A stretch of 64,000 nt of DNA from NCBI RefSeq assembly GCF_037577855.1, contig NZ_JBAKFX010000014.1, positions 1-64,000 of the forward strand, in the 5' to 3' direction. Under the pieces are notes generated by a model. That model saw nothing but the letters and a program-made list of their open reading frames with translations. It did not search any database and had not been told where the DNA came from. A program made the position numbers and the translations under genes. The DNA comes from Dethiothermospora halolimnae (GTDB lineage Bacteria; Bacillota; Clostridia; Tissierellales; VENL01). Below, piece by piece: positions 44,228 through 53,369 of the stretch (position 1 is its first letter; the number at the start of each line of letters is the position of its first letter).

Positions 44228-45226
44228 ATGAAAAAAAGAAATAAGTATAAATATGGTGTGGCTATTATAGGACTGTTAACATTGGGGTTATCAATGTTAT
44301 ATCTAACAAAAGAACAGGGTAATGCTACTGCATTTATACCAAATGCAAAAAGTGGTGATATATCAATAGTAAATACAGAGGAAAATAGGGTAATAGAAAC
44401 AATCGAAGTAGGAGATTCAACTTCCCATGGTATTGCGATAACTCCCGATAAAAAGAAACTATACACAGGAAACCTAGAAAAGGGAGAAGTTTATATATAC
44501 GATATGGAGACTAAAGGACTAATAAAAAAAATAAATACAGGAAGAAATCTACATGGTATAGATATAACTCCTGATGGTCAATATCTGTATGTAACCAGTG
44601 GGTGGACTGACAAGAAAGAAGAATATAATTATATAAATATAATAGATACAGAAAAAGATAAAATAGTAAAGACTATCAAGTCCGATGAAAGTAGTCCGGC
44701 CCATATAGATTTTTCAAAGAATAGTAAATATGCTTATGTGGTCAATGTTATGGGAAATAGTGTTTCAATAGTTGATGTTGATAAAAAAACCATAGATAAG
44801 GTGATAGACGTTGGAGTTATGCCCAATGAGGCTGAATTATCTCCAGACAACAAGTACCTATATGTAGCGAATGTCCAAAGTGGAACAATATCTGTTATAG
44901 ATCTAGATAAGAAGAAGTTAATAGATACCATAGAGGCAGGGGAAGGAACCCATGGTGTAGCGGTATCTAATGATGGGAAACAAGTTTGGACAACCAATAT
45001 GTATTCCAATGATGTTAGTGTAATTGATATAGAAAAAAGAGAGGTTATTAAAAGTATAAAAACAAATGGTATAGCAAATCATATTTCTATTGTACCTAAG
45101 AAGAATAGAGTCTACGTAACAAATAAGGAGACTAATAACATTACAGTAATAGATACAAAAACCTATGAAATCATTTCAGAAATCAAAGTGGGAGACGAAC
45201 CCCATGAAATAGATTTTATGTTATAA
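44228..45226 (+). CDS. YVTN-type beta-propeller protein
   Basis: A 332-residue protein with an N-terminal membrane anchor (about 10-28) and about seven repeats of roughly 42 residues, each with the pattern NxxxDISVxDxxxxxVxxTI (for example AYVVNVMGNSVSIVDVD and LYVANVQSGTISVIDL). The fold matches cytochrome cd1/nitrous-oxide-reductase-like propellers without their cofactors. Exported, probably a binding scaffold. Last gene of the operon; a palindromic terminator begins at its stop codon. Confidence 0.82.
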   Translation: MKKRNKYKYGVAIIGLLTLGLSMLYLTKEQGNATAFIPNAKSGDISIVNTEENRVIETIEVGDSTSHGIAITPDKKKLYTGNLEKGEVYIYDMETKGLIKKINTGRNLHGIDITPDGQYLYVTSGWTDKKEEYNYINIIDTEKDKIVKTIKSDESSPAHIDFSKNSKYAYVVNVMGNSVSIVDVDKKTIDKVIDVGVMPNEAELSPDNKYLYVANVQSGTISVIDLDKKKLIDTIEAGEGTHGVAVSNDGKQVWTTNMYSNDVSVIDIEKREVIKSIKTNGIANHISIVPKKNRVYVTNKETNNITVIDTKTYEIISEIKVGDEPHEIDFML

Positions 45227-45267
45227 AACCTGAGACAAAGGGACAGTCCCCCTTGTCTCAGGTTTTT
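45226..45267. repeat. CAAAGGGAC palindrome acting as terminator
   Basis: AAACCTGAGACAAAGGGAC pairs with a nearly complementary right arm ending GTCTCAGGTTTTT. One of four related palindromes in the window (others at 45519, 54377 and 59284). It begins at the stop codon of the propeller gene and has a T run, so it also works as a terminator. Confidence 0.8.
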
Positions 45268-45479
45268 GCAAAAATAAAAGCCTCATCTTCAAAATCAAAT
45301 TTTATTTTTTCCCAACAGTGAATATAACACCAATGTTTATCCTTAGTTATTTCAGACTCTGTTAACAATTCATCATTGGCTTTTTCAGTGATTATCTTAA
45401 TATCGTGCTTTTCCTCTGTTAATGAAAAGTAATAATATTGACTATGGTCATTTTTGTTGAAGTGGTAATAAAATACCAA
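45258..45479 (-). CDS. Possible 73-residue hypothetical protein
   Basis: Open minus-strand frame starting at TTG 45479 and ending inside the palindrome at 45258. The composition (EITKDKHWCYIHCWEKI, FDFEDEAFIF) is protein-like, but no ribosome site precedes the TTG and no family is recognised. It may be a real small gene, a fragment, or chance. Confidence 0.35.
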   Translation of the reverse strand: MVFYYHFNKNDHSQYYYFSLTEEKHDIKIITEKANDELLTESEITKDKHWCYIHCWEKIKFDFEDEAFIFAKT

Positions 45480-45518
45480 ATGTTAGAATAATTATTAAGT
45501 GATGTAATAATATCGGCT

Positions 45519-45560
45519 AAAACCTGGGACAAAGGGACTGTCCCTTTGTCTAAGGTTTTA
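45519..45560. repeat. CAAAGGGAC palindrome in front of the hydrogenase operon
   Basis: AAAACCTGGGACAAAGGGAC and a right arm with GTCCCTTTGTC, TAAGGTTTTA. Same family as the palindromes at 45226, 54377 and 59284. It stands nine bases before the first gene of the hydrogenase operon. Confidence 0.8.
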
Positions 45561-45568
45561 ATTGGGGG

Positions 45569-46000
45569 ATGGAGGATAATGTGGAAAAAAGTTATAATAT
45601 AAAGTCTGAAATTAGAAAATGCCACGAAAAAATAAACTATCTACAAAGGATGCTTAACCTTAGTTATTGCTATTATCAAAGGGTTTATTATAATGAACTA
45701 TTAAAATATGAAACTGATAAATTAAAAAATCTTATTAATTATAAAAACTTAAAATTAAATAATTTAGATGAAAGAGAATTTACTTTAGAAGAATTAGCAA
45801 AGTACGATGGTTCCAATGGAGATCCTGCTTATGTGGCAGTGGATGGCATTGTCTATGATGTAAGTTTGGATGCCACCTGGGGTGGAGGAACCCATTTTGG
45901 ACTATATGCGGGGAAGGATTTAACTAATCAGTTTAATGGATGCCATGGGAATAAAGAAATATTAGAAAATCTCCCTAAGGTGGGAGTTTTAAAGGAATAA
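45569..46000 (+). CDS. Cytochrome b5-like heme-binding protein, hydrogenase partner
   Basis: A 143-residue soluble protein. Residues about 70-143 match the cytochrome b5/MAPR-like heme fold: FTLEELAKYDGSNGDPAY, VAVDGIVYDVS, GGGTHFGLYAGKDLT and CHGNKEILENLPKVGVL; H109 and H126 are the natural heme ligands. The first 60 residues look helical (coiled-coil-like). No membrane segment or signal. It is the first gene of the hydrogenase operon, 16 bases before the small subunit, which suggests it passes electrons to or from that enzyme. ATG 45569 is used; a GTG at 45581 with GGAGG is possible. Confidence 0.78.
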   Translation: MEDNVEKSYNIKSEIRKCHEKINYLQRMLNLSYCYYQRVYYNELLKYETDKLKNLINYKNLKLNNLDEREFTLEELAKYDGSNGDPAYVAVDGIVYDVSLDATWGGGTHFGLYAGKDLTNQFNGCHGNKEILENLPKVGVLKE

Positions 46001-46016
46001 TTAAGGGGGACTTAAT

Positions 46017-46889
46017 TTGTATTATAATAAATGTCCTGTATTAGACAATAAAAAAATAATTCCAAAGCATATTATTGATTTAGCTATAGAAGAGATAGAA
46101 TTAAATAAAACAGAAAAAATAAATCTTATTTGGCTTGAAGCCTGTGGTTGTTCTGGAAACATTATATCCCTATTAAATGGAGAAAATCCTGATGTAGTAT
46201 TTTTCCTTAATAGTATGGTAAATATGACATATAATAATAGTCTTATGGCAGATGAAGGAGAAGTAGCTTTTAAAAGATTTTTAGATACATTAGAGACTGA
46301 GTTTATCCTTGTGGTAGAAGGGGCAGTTTCAACAAAGGACAATGGTCTATATAATGTTATAGCCAAGTACAATGATAAATATATAACAGGGATGGAAGCC
46401 GTAACTATGGCAGGGGAAAAGGCTAAATATGTTTTAGCAGTGGGATCATGTGCGTCCTATGGAGGTCCCTCAGCTGGAAGACCAAATCCATCGGGGAGTA
46501 AAAGTGTATATGACTTTTTAGATAGGGAAGTAATAAGGGTTCCAGGATGCCCATCCCATCCCCAATGGATAATGGGAACCATAGCCCATATTATATCCTT
46601 TGGAAAACCAACCCTAGATAGGGAAAATAGGCCTATAATTTTCTATGGAGTAACAATCCATGATAGATGCACCAGAAGATCCTACTTTGAAAAGGGAATG
46701 TTTGCAGAAAAACTAGGTGATAAAGAGTGTATGTTTAAACTAGGCTGTAGGGGTCCAATAACAAGAACAGATTGTCCAATAAGGAGATGGAATACCAGTA
46801 TAAATTGGCCAATAGGGGATAACACCCCTTGTATAGGCTGTGCTAGAAATGGATTTCCCGATTCTATGGAACCATTTGTAAGGTATTAG
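46017..46889 (+). CDS. [NiFe] hydrogenase small subunit (cytosolic type)
   Basis: A 290-residue electron-transfer subunit with no Tat signal, starting TTG after AAGGGGGA. Proximal-cluster region: LEACGCSGN, with C43 and C45, where the standard CxxC would need Cys at position 48 (Asn here); C145 (GSCASYGG) and C178 (PGCPSHPQW) complete the set. Distal [4Fe-4S] ligands are H215, C218, C238 and C244; medial ligands C253, C272 and C275 with Pro in place of a fourth Cys, as in [3Fe-4S] group 1 enzymes. It feeds electrons between the active site and a partner, here probably the b5-like protein. Confidence 0.85.
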   Translation: MYYNKCPVLDNKKIIPKHIIDLAIEEIELNKTEKINLIWLEACGCSGNIISLLNGENPDVVFFLNSMVNMTYNNSLMADEGEVAFKRFLDTLETEFILVVEGAVSTKDNGLYNVIAKYNDKYITGMEAVTMAGEKAKYVLAVGSCASYGGPSAGRPNPSGSKSVYDFLDREVIRVPGCPSHPQWIMGTIAHIISFGKPTLDRENRPIIFYGVTIHDRCTRRSYFEKGMFAEKLGDKECMFKLGCRGPITRTDCPIRRWNTSINWPIGDNTPCIGCARNGFPDSMEPFVRY

Positions 46890-46900
46890 GGGGGATATTT

Positions 46901-48310
46901 ATGGGAGAAAAGATAGTGATTAATCCATTAACAAGGATAAGTGGATTTCTAGAAATAGAAGTTTATATAGAAAATAATATTATAAAGGATGCAAAAAGTA
47001 GTGGTATGCTTTTTAGGGGATTTGAAAAAATGTTAGAGGGGAGACCACCCCTAGATTCCATATATTATACCCAAAGAATATGTGGCATATGTTCCACAGC
47101 CCACTCTATATCATCGGCATCAGCCCTTGAGGATGCCCTTAAAGTTACTGCTAATAAAAATGATTCGATGATAAGGGATATAATCCATGGGTGTGAGTTT
47201 TTACAAAATCATCTAAGACATTTTTATCAATACACATTTCCTGACTATGTAAAGGGTCCCCAAATAAGTCCTATTTATAAAGGTTCTGGTGGGGACTATA
47301 GGTTGCCAGATAAATTAAATAAAAGATTAAGTAATCACTATATAGATTCAATAAAATATAGTAGACTTGCCCATAAAATGTTGGCTATCCTAGCAGGAAA
47401 GGCTCCCCATAATCATGGTGTATTTGTTGGTGGAGTAACTGTAAATATGGATGCATCAATATTTATAGAAGTAAAATCAATATTATCATCAATTAAGGAT
47501 TTTATAGAAAATGTTATGATAGATGACGTTTATATTATATCTAGATATTATAATGATTATTTTAATAATGGTAAGGGTTATGGAAACTTTATGAGTTATG
47601 GAGTATTTGATAGCTATTATAATGAGCCTTTAGTATACGTTAAGCCTGGAGTTTTAATAGATAATAATAGGTATAGTTTTGATAGAGATAAAATTACAGA
47701 AAATATATATCATGCATGGTATAGGGGAGATAAAGTAAACATAGAACCAAAGGAGGGGTATGTGGAATCAGATGTACATAAAGAAGAGGGATATAGTTTT
47801 GTTAAGGCTCCTAGATATGATGGGCTTCCAATGGAAGTAGGTCCTTTAGCTAGACTATGGTTAAATGGGGAATATAATAGGGGAGTCTCAACAATGGATA
47901 GAACCATAGCTAGGGCATTGGAAGCTAAGAAAATATGCTATATAATAGAAGATCTTTTACAGAAAATAGAACTAAAACCCACTAATCAAAAACGGTATGA
48001 AATCCCTGATAATGCATATGGTATAGGACTTAAAGATACCACAAGGGGAGCATTGGGTCATTGGTTATCTATAAAGGATAAAAAAATAGAAAAATACACC
48101 ATTATAACCCCCACATCATGGAATGTTTCCCCGACAGATTCAAATGGTCTTAAGGGAACCATAGAAAAGACTTTAATGGGAACTTATATTGAAGATGTAA
48201 AAAATCCTGTGGAAATTGGAAGGGTAGTTAGATCCTTCGATCCATGTATATCCTGTGCAACCCATATTATAAGTAAAAAACATCCTAGTGTAAGAATAAG
48301 GGTAGTATAA
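46901..48310 (+). CDS. [NiFe] hydrogenase large subunit
   Basis: A 469-residue catalytic subunit, short for its family. The Ni-Fe site is bound by C61 and C64 (RICGICSTAHS) and C449 and C452 (DPCISCATH). After H455 there are 14 more residues (to RIRVV), the C-terminal extension removed by the maturation protease encoded next. It oxidises or forms H2 and pairs with the small subunit 11 bases upstream. Confidence 0.92.
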   Translation: MGEKIVINPLTRISGFLEIEVYIENNIIKDAKSSGMLFRGFEKMLEGRPPLDSIYYTQRICGICSTAHSISSASALEDALKVTANKNDSMIRDIIHGCEFLQNHLRHFYQYTFPDYVKGPQISPIYKGSGGDYRLPDKLNKRLSNHYIDSIKYSRLAHKMLAILAGKAPHNHGVFVGGVTVNMDASIFIEVKSILSSIKDFIENVMIDDVYIISRYYNDYFNNGKGYGNFMSYGVFDSYYNEPLVYVKPGVLIDNNRYSFDRDKITENIYHAWYRGDKVNIEPKEGYVESDVHKEEGYSFVKAPRYDGLPMEVGPLARLWLNGEYNRGVSTMDRTIARALEAKKICYIIEDLLQKIELKPTNQKRYEIPDNAYGIGLKDTTRGALGHWLSIKDKKIEKYTIITPTSWNVSPTDSNGLKGTIEKTLMGTYIEDVKNPVEIGRVVRSFDPCISCATHIISKKHPSVRIRVV

Positions 48311-48312
48311 AA

Positions 48313-48789
48313 ATGATAAAAGTTATAGGAATAGGAAATAGACTTATGGGCGACGATGCCATAGGACTAAAGGTTCTTGAAAAAATTCAATATGATATTA
48401 AAGAAATAGATGAAAAAATAGATATAATCTTTGGGGAAACAGACTTTTTATATTGTTTAGATAATATTAGTAATAATGATATTGTTATTATACTAGATAG
48501 TACATATTTGGGATTAGATGCTGGTAATATAACTTTATTTACATTTGAAGAATACATAAAATATATAGATAAGCCAAAGGGTCAACATGATATTAATCTT
48601 ATTGACATGATAATTAAAAATAATAAAAATATAGTTGGATATATTATAGGAATTGAAGTTTTTGATATTTCTTTTAACTTAGATATCTCATATCACCTAG
48701 AAACCAAATTTGATTATATATGTGATAATGTTTTAAATAAAATAAAGCTAATATTAAAGATGATTGAGTTAGGTGAATATAATGCATGA
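48313..48789 (+). CDS. Hydrogenase maturation protease (HyaD/HybD/HycI type)
   Basis: A 158-residue endopeptidase that trims the large-subunit C-terminus after nickel insertion. It shows GIGNRLMGDDAIGLKVL (with the acidic Ni ligands) and GQHDINLIDM, containing the His ligand. It overlaps hypA by eight bases and follows the large subunit by two. Confidence 0.88.
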   Translation: MIKVIGIGNRLMGDDAIGLKVLEKIQYDIKEIDEKIDIIFGETDFLYCLDNISNNDIVIILDSTYLGLDAGNITLFTFEEYIKYIDKPKGQHDINLIDMIIKNNKNIVGYIIGIEVFDISFNLDISYHLETKFDYICDNVLNKIKLILKMIELGEYNA

Positions 48790-49123
48790 AGTATCGGTTA
48801 TGACAGAGGTATTTCAAATAATAAATGAAAATATAAAAATACATAATCTAAAAAGGATAGATAAAGTGGTTTTAAAAATAGGTTCCTTTACATGTATAGA
48901 GGAGAGTTCCCTTAGATTTGTCTTTAAATCAATGGCTAAAGAAACGATTTGTAAAGATGCAGAATTAATAATAGTAAAGGTAAAGGCGAGGGCCTATTGT
49001 GACTACTGCAAACATGAATTTAACATTGAATATACAAATAAAATCTGTCCCAAATGTAATAGGTTCAGTTCTAATATAATAGATGGATACGAATTATTAT
49101 TAGAAAGTATAGAAGGTGAGTAG
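48782..49123 (+). CDS. hypA: Hydrogenase nickel-insertion protein HypA
   Basis: A 113-residue nickel and zinc protein. The start is ATG 48782, giving the conserved MHEVSVM where H2 binds nickel; a GTG three codons earlier would put extra residues before it. Zinc ligands are C73, C76, C89 and C92. It hands nickel to the large subunit with HypB. Confidence 0.92.
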   Translation: MHEVSVMTEVFQIINENIKIHNLKRIDKVVLKIGSFTCIEESSLRFVFKSMAKETICKDAELIIVKVKARAYCDYCKHEFNIEYTNKICPKCNRFSSNIIDGYELLLESIEGE

Positions 49124-49124
49124 A

Positions 49125-49796
49125 TTGAAACAAATATTAGTAAAGAAAAATATATTAAAGAATAATGATAATATTGCTATGAAAAATAAAAAGTTTTTAG
49201 ATTCTAAAGGGATATATACCATAAATCTATTGGGTTCCCCTGGCTCTGGAAAAACATCTTTATTGGAAGAGATGATAGAGGAGACAGATAAAGAAATAAA
49301 TATGGCTGTTATAGAAGGGGACTTATATACCGATAAGGATGCTAAGAGAATAGAAAGCCATAATATAGATGTTGTTCAAGTAAATACAGGGGGAGCTTGT
49401 CATTTAGAGGCTTCTATGATTACTGATGCCTTAAAACATATAAATATAGATAATTTAGACTTTTTAGTGATAGAAAACGTGGGAAACCTAGTGTGTCCTG
49501 CATCCTATGACTTAAGTGAAGATATAAAGATTACAGTTATGAGTGTAACAGAGGGAAATGACAAACCCCTTAAATATCCAGCTATGTTTCAGAAATCCAG
49601 TGTAGTGGTGTTAAATAAAATGGATATGATAGAGCTTACAGACTTTGATTTAGATCAATTTTATAAAAATATAAGCTTATTAAATGGAGATACAGAGATA
49701 TTTGAAGTGTCCTGTAGAACTAAGGAAGGTGTAAATGAACTATGTAAATATCTAAAAGAAGAAATAAAAAGGAAGAAAGATAATGGGGTTGGTTAG
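49125..49796 (+). CDS. hypB: Hydrogenase nickel-insertion GTPase HypB
   Basis: A 223-residue SIMIBI GTPase. Walker A is LGSPGSGKTSLLEE; GGACHLEASM, ENVGNLVCPA and NKMDMIEL are family motifs for metal and guanine binding. The N-terminus lacks the CxxCGC and His-rich nickel stores seen in some HypB proteins. TTG 49125 follows AGGTGA. It overlaps hypF by 14 bases. Confidence 0.9.
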   Translation: MKQILVKKNILKNNDNIAMKNKKFLDSKGIYTINLLGSPGSGKTSLLEEMIEETDKEINMAVIEGDLYTDKDAKRIESHNIDVVQVNTGGACHLEASMITDALKHINIDNLDFLVIENVGNLVCPASYDLSEDIKITVMSVTEGNDKPLKYPAMFQKSSVVVLNKMDMIELTDFDLDQFYKNISLLNGDTEIFEVSCRTKEGVNELCKYLKEEIKRKKDNGVG

Positions 49797-52041
49797 AAAA
49801 TATATAAAAGTTAAGGGAGTAGTACAAGGGGTTGGGTTTAGGCCCTTTGTGTATAAACTAGCCTTAGACAATGACCTAAAGGGATGGGTGAAAAATACTT
49901 CAATGGGAGTATATATAGATATAGAAGGGAAAAAGTCCAATATAGATAAATTTATATATACACTAGAAAATGACCCTCCTTCATTATCTAATATAGAAAG
50001 TATAAGTATAGAGGATAAAAATATAATAAGATATAAAAACTTTAGTATAAAGAATAGTGCCAAAGAAGATGAATCTATAACATTGATATCTCCAGATATG
50101 GGTATATGTGATAAATGTTTAGAGGATATCAAAGATATAAAAAATACAAGATATAGATATCCCTTTACAAACTGTACCAATTGTGGACCTAGATTTTCAA
50201 TAATAAGGGAATTACCCTATGATAGGGTATCAACTACTATGGAAGAATTTAAAATGTGTGATAATTGTAACAAAGAGTACAACAATCCTTTAGATAGAAG
50301 ATTCCATGCCCAGCCCAATGGATGTCCTAAATGTGGTCCAAAGGTTCAGCTTATGGACAATCAGGGAAAAGAAATACCATCTTATGACCCAATGAAAAGG
50401 GCTATTAAACTTATAAAAGAAGGGAATATAGTTGCAGTAAAGGGGTTAGGGGGATTTCATTTAGCCTGTGATGGGAAAAATCAATATGTTATAGATAAAT
50501 TAAGAAATAGAAAATATAGACCAACAAAACCCTTTGCCCTTATGATGAAAGATATAAGAACAGTAAAAAAGTATTCTAACTTAAACAACATAGAAGAAGA
50601 AATAATATCAAGTAATAAAAAGCCTATATTGTTACTTAATAAAGGAAAAGAAAAACTACCCCATAATATAGCATATAATAGTAATAAATTGGGGGTTATG
50701 CTTCCCTATACTCCTCTACACTATTTATTATTTGAGGATAATATAGAAGTACTGGTTTTAACCAGTGGAAATATTAACGGTATGCCAATATGTTATGAAA
50801 ATAAAGAGGCACTGAAAAGCTTAAAGAATATCGCAGATTACTTTCTTATTCACAATAGAAAAATCCATATTCCCGTGGATGATTCCGTGGTTAAAGTTGT
50901 ATTAAATAAAGAAAGAGTAATAAGAAATGCCAGAGGATATGCGCCCTTGTCCATGACATACAAAAACACAACGGATATATTGGCCTGTGGTTCCCATCTT
51001 AAAAATACCTTTGCCCTATCAAAGAATGATAATATATTTATAAGCCAATATATGGGGGACATAGAAAGTGTAGAAAGCTATAAGAACTTTAAAAGTAATC
51101 TGGCCCACTTTAAAAAAATATATAATATCATTCCAAAAGTTATAGCCTATGACTATCACCCTAATTACTTTTCAACGGAATATATAAAGAATCAAGATAC
51201 TCAAAAAATGCCTGTACAACATCATCATAGCCATATAGTTAGTTGTATGTTTGAAAATAAAGTAAAGGATAGGGTTATTGGTATAGCCTTTGATGGTATA
51301 GGCTATGGAACTGATAAAAGCCTATGGGGAGGGGAATTTTTAATATGTAACTATAAAAACTTTAATAGGGTTGGACACATAAATTATATAAAGATGCCCG
51401 GGGGAGATAAAGCCACTAAAGAGCCTTGGAAAATGGCAATAAGTTATATGGATAGATTATATGGAAGTAACATATATCGAAATATTCCTAAACACTTTAA
51501 AGATAAAGATACAGATCCATTATTGGCTATGATAAAAAATAATATAAATTCTCCAAAGTGTTCCAGTATAGGAAGATTATTTGATGGAGTATCAGCTATT
51601 GTTGGGTATGGGAATAGAGTGACCTATGAAGGTGAAGGAGCCATATATTTAGAGAATATAGCAGATAAAAATGAAACCAGAAGGTATGGTTATGACATAG
51701 AAACTATAGATGAAAAACATATTGTAAATACAGATAATATTATAAAGGGAGTAGTGGAGGATATAAATAAAGGGGTAAGTCCTAGCATTATATCTAAAAA
51801 GTTTCATAATACAATAATAGATTTTTCCTTTAAAGTATGTGGTCTTATAAGGGATAGATTTAATATAGATAAAGTTGCATTAAGTGGAGGAGTATTTCAA
51901 AATGAAATATTATTAATAGGTATATATAAAAAGTTAGTATCTAAGGGTTTTAAGGTCTACACCCATAAGAAAATACCATGTAATGATAGCGGTATATCAT
52001 TAGGACAGTTAATTATTGCAAATGAGAATTATAGGAAGTGA
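49783..52041 (+). CDS. hypF: Carbamoyltransferase HypF
   Basis: A 752-residue enzyme that makes the cyanide ligands from carbamoyl phosphate. Domains in order: acylphosphatase-like (about 1-90, VKGVVQGVGFRPFVYKLAL), two zinc fingers (CDKCLEDIKD, TNCTNCGPR, CDNCNKEYN, CPKCGP), YrdC-like (about 205-380) and a Kae1-like C-terminal half with the metal site HHHSHIVSCM. Complete and of normal length. Confidence 0.93.
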   Translation: MGLVRKYIKVKGVVQGVGFRPFVYKLALDNDLKGWVKNTSMGVYIDIEGKKSNIDKFIYTLENDPPSLSNIESISIEDKNIIRYKNFSIKNSAKEDESITLISPDMGICDKCLEDIKDIKNTRYRYPFTNCTNCGPRFSIIRELPYDRVSTTMEEFKMCDNCNKEYNNPLDRRFHAQPNGCPKCGPKVQLMDNQGKEIPSYDPMKRAIKLIKEGNIVAVKGLGGFHLACDGKNQYVIDKLRNRKYRPTKPFALMMKDIRTVKKYSNLNNIEEEIISSNKKPILLLNKGKEKLPHNIAYNSNKLGVMLPYTPLHYLLFEDNIEVLVLTSGNINGMPICYENKEALKSLKNIADYFLIHNRKIHIPVDDSVVKVVLNKERVIRNARGYAPLSMTYKNTTDILACGSHLKNTFALSKNDNIFISQYMGDIESVESYKNFKSNLAHFKKIYNIIPKVIAYDYHPNYFSTEYIKNQDTQKMPVQHHHSHIVSCMFENKVKDRVIGIAFDGIGYGTDKSLWGGEFLICNYKNFNRVGHINYIKMPGGDKATKEPWKMAISYMDRLYGSNIYRNIPKHFKDKDTDPLLAMIKNNINSPKCSSIGRLFDGVSAIVGYGNRVTYEGEGAIYLENIADKNETRRYGYDIETIDEKHIVNTDNIIKGVVEDINKGVSPSIISKKFHNTIIDFSFKVCGLIRDRFNIDKVALSGGVFQNEILLIGIYKKLVSKGFKVYTHKKIPCNDSGISLGQLIIANENYRK

Positions 52042-52045
52042 AAAT

Positions 52046-52273
52046 ATGTGTATAGCAGTGCCGGCTAAGGTTATAAAAATTTATAAATATGAGGCTTTAG
52101 TAGATTTTAAAGGAGTTAAAATGAAGGCTAATATTGGACTTGTGAATAATCTAAGTATAGGGGACTACATCTTATTACATGGAGGATGTGCCATAGAAAG
52201 GATAGATGAAGTGGAGGCTAATAAGACATTGGAACTATTTGAGAATATTTTAACTAATGGACAGGAAATATAG
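52046..52273 (+). CDS. hypC: Hydrogenase assembly chaperone HypC
   Basis: A 75-residue chaperone. Start ATG 52046 gives the essential MCIAVPAKV, where C2 holds the Fe(CN)2CO group in the complex with HypD. An earlier in-frame start would hide that Cys. LLHGGCAIERID near residue 48 is the other family mark. Confidence 0.92.
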   Translation: MCIAVPAKVIKIYKYEALVDFKGVKMKANIGLVNNLSIGDYILLHGGCAIERIDEVEANKTLELFENILTNGQEI

Positions 52274-52276
52274 CCT

Positions 52277-53359
52277 ATGGAATATATAAAAAAATTAAAC
52301 AACCCTAAACTGGTAGAAGGATTATTAAAAGAAATTTCATATAATAAAAGACCAATAAAGATAATGGAGGTATGTGGAACCCATACCATGAGTATATGGA
52401 AAAATGGAATAAAGGAGTTACTACCTCAAAATATAGAGTTAATATCTGGCCCCGGTTGCCCAGTATGTGTAACCCCTAAAAGCTATATAGATAAAGCAAT
52501 AGAGCTTTCTAAAAAGGATAATATTATTATAACTACCTTTGGAGATATGATAAAGGTACCTGGTAGTAATAGTTCCCTAAAAAGGGAAAAAGCCTTTGGG
52601 AGGGATATCCGTATAGTCCTTTCACCCCTTGATTCTATTAAAATCGCAAAGAAAAATCCTAAAAAAGAAGTGATATTTTTAGGGGTAGGTTTTGAAACAA
52701 CAGCACCTATTATAGCCCTTAGCATAGATATTGCAGAAAAAGAAAATATAAAAAATTATAGTATATTACAGGGTCTAAAAACTATGCCCAATGCCATAAA
52801 AACTATAATAATTGACCCAGAAATAAATATAGATGGATTTATATATCCAGGTCACGTAAGTACTATTATTGGGGTTAAACCCTTTTATGATTTATCTAAG
52901 GAAATAAAAATACCTGGAGTTGTAGCAGGCTTTCAATATATGGATATAATTGTAGCCATATATTTTTTAGTTAAAATGATAAACAAAAAGGAAGGGAAAG
53001 TTAAAAATATTTATAATAGAGTTGTGAAATATGAAGGGAATAAAAGGGCATTATCTATGATAGATAAAATATTCACCCCATCATCTAGTATATGGAGGGG
53101 GCTTGGCAATATAGAGAATACAGGACTTATATTAAAGAAGAAATATAATAGTTATAATATAGAGTCTAAGTTGGATATAAAAGAGATGAAATCTAAGGTA
53201 AATAAAGATTGTCTATGTGGCGAAATTTTAAAGGGAAAAAGGAAGCCCATAGAGTGTAAACTATTTGTTAAAATATGCAATCCATCAAATCCCATTGGTC
53301 CTTGTATGATTTCGAGGGAAGGAAGTTGTGGTGCATATTATACATATGGGAAAATATAG
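52277..53359 (+). CDS. hypD: Hydrogenase assembly scaffold HypD
   Basis: A 360-residue [4Fe-4S] protein on which Fe(CN)2CO is built. Conserved cysteines are in MEVCGTHTMSIWKNG and GPGCPVCVTPKSYID; the C-terminal cluster region has CLCGEILKGKRKP, CKLFVKICNP and SREGSCGAYY. It overlaps the far upstream part of the next frame but the HypE start lies 10 bases after its stop. Confidence 0.92.
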   Translation: MEYIKKLNNPKLVEGLLKEISYNKRPIKIMEVCGTHTMSIWKNGIKELLPQNIELISGPGCPVCVTPKSYIDKAIELSKKDNIIITTFGDMIKVPGSNSSLKREKAFGRDIRIVLSPLDSIKIAKKNPKKEVIFLGVGFETTAPIIALSIDIAEKENIKNYSILQGLKTMPNAIKTIIIDPEINIDGFIYPGHVSTIIGVKPFYDLSKEIKIPGVVAGFQYMDIIVAIYFLVKMINKKEGKVKNIYNRVVKYEGNKRALSMIDKIFTPSSSIWRGLGNIENTGLILKKKYNSYNIESKLDIKEMKSKVNKDCLCGEILKGKRKPIECKLFVKICNPSNPIGPCMISREGSCGAYYTYGKI

Positions 53360-53369
53360 GGGTGTTATT

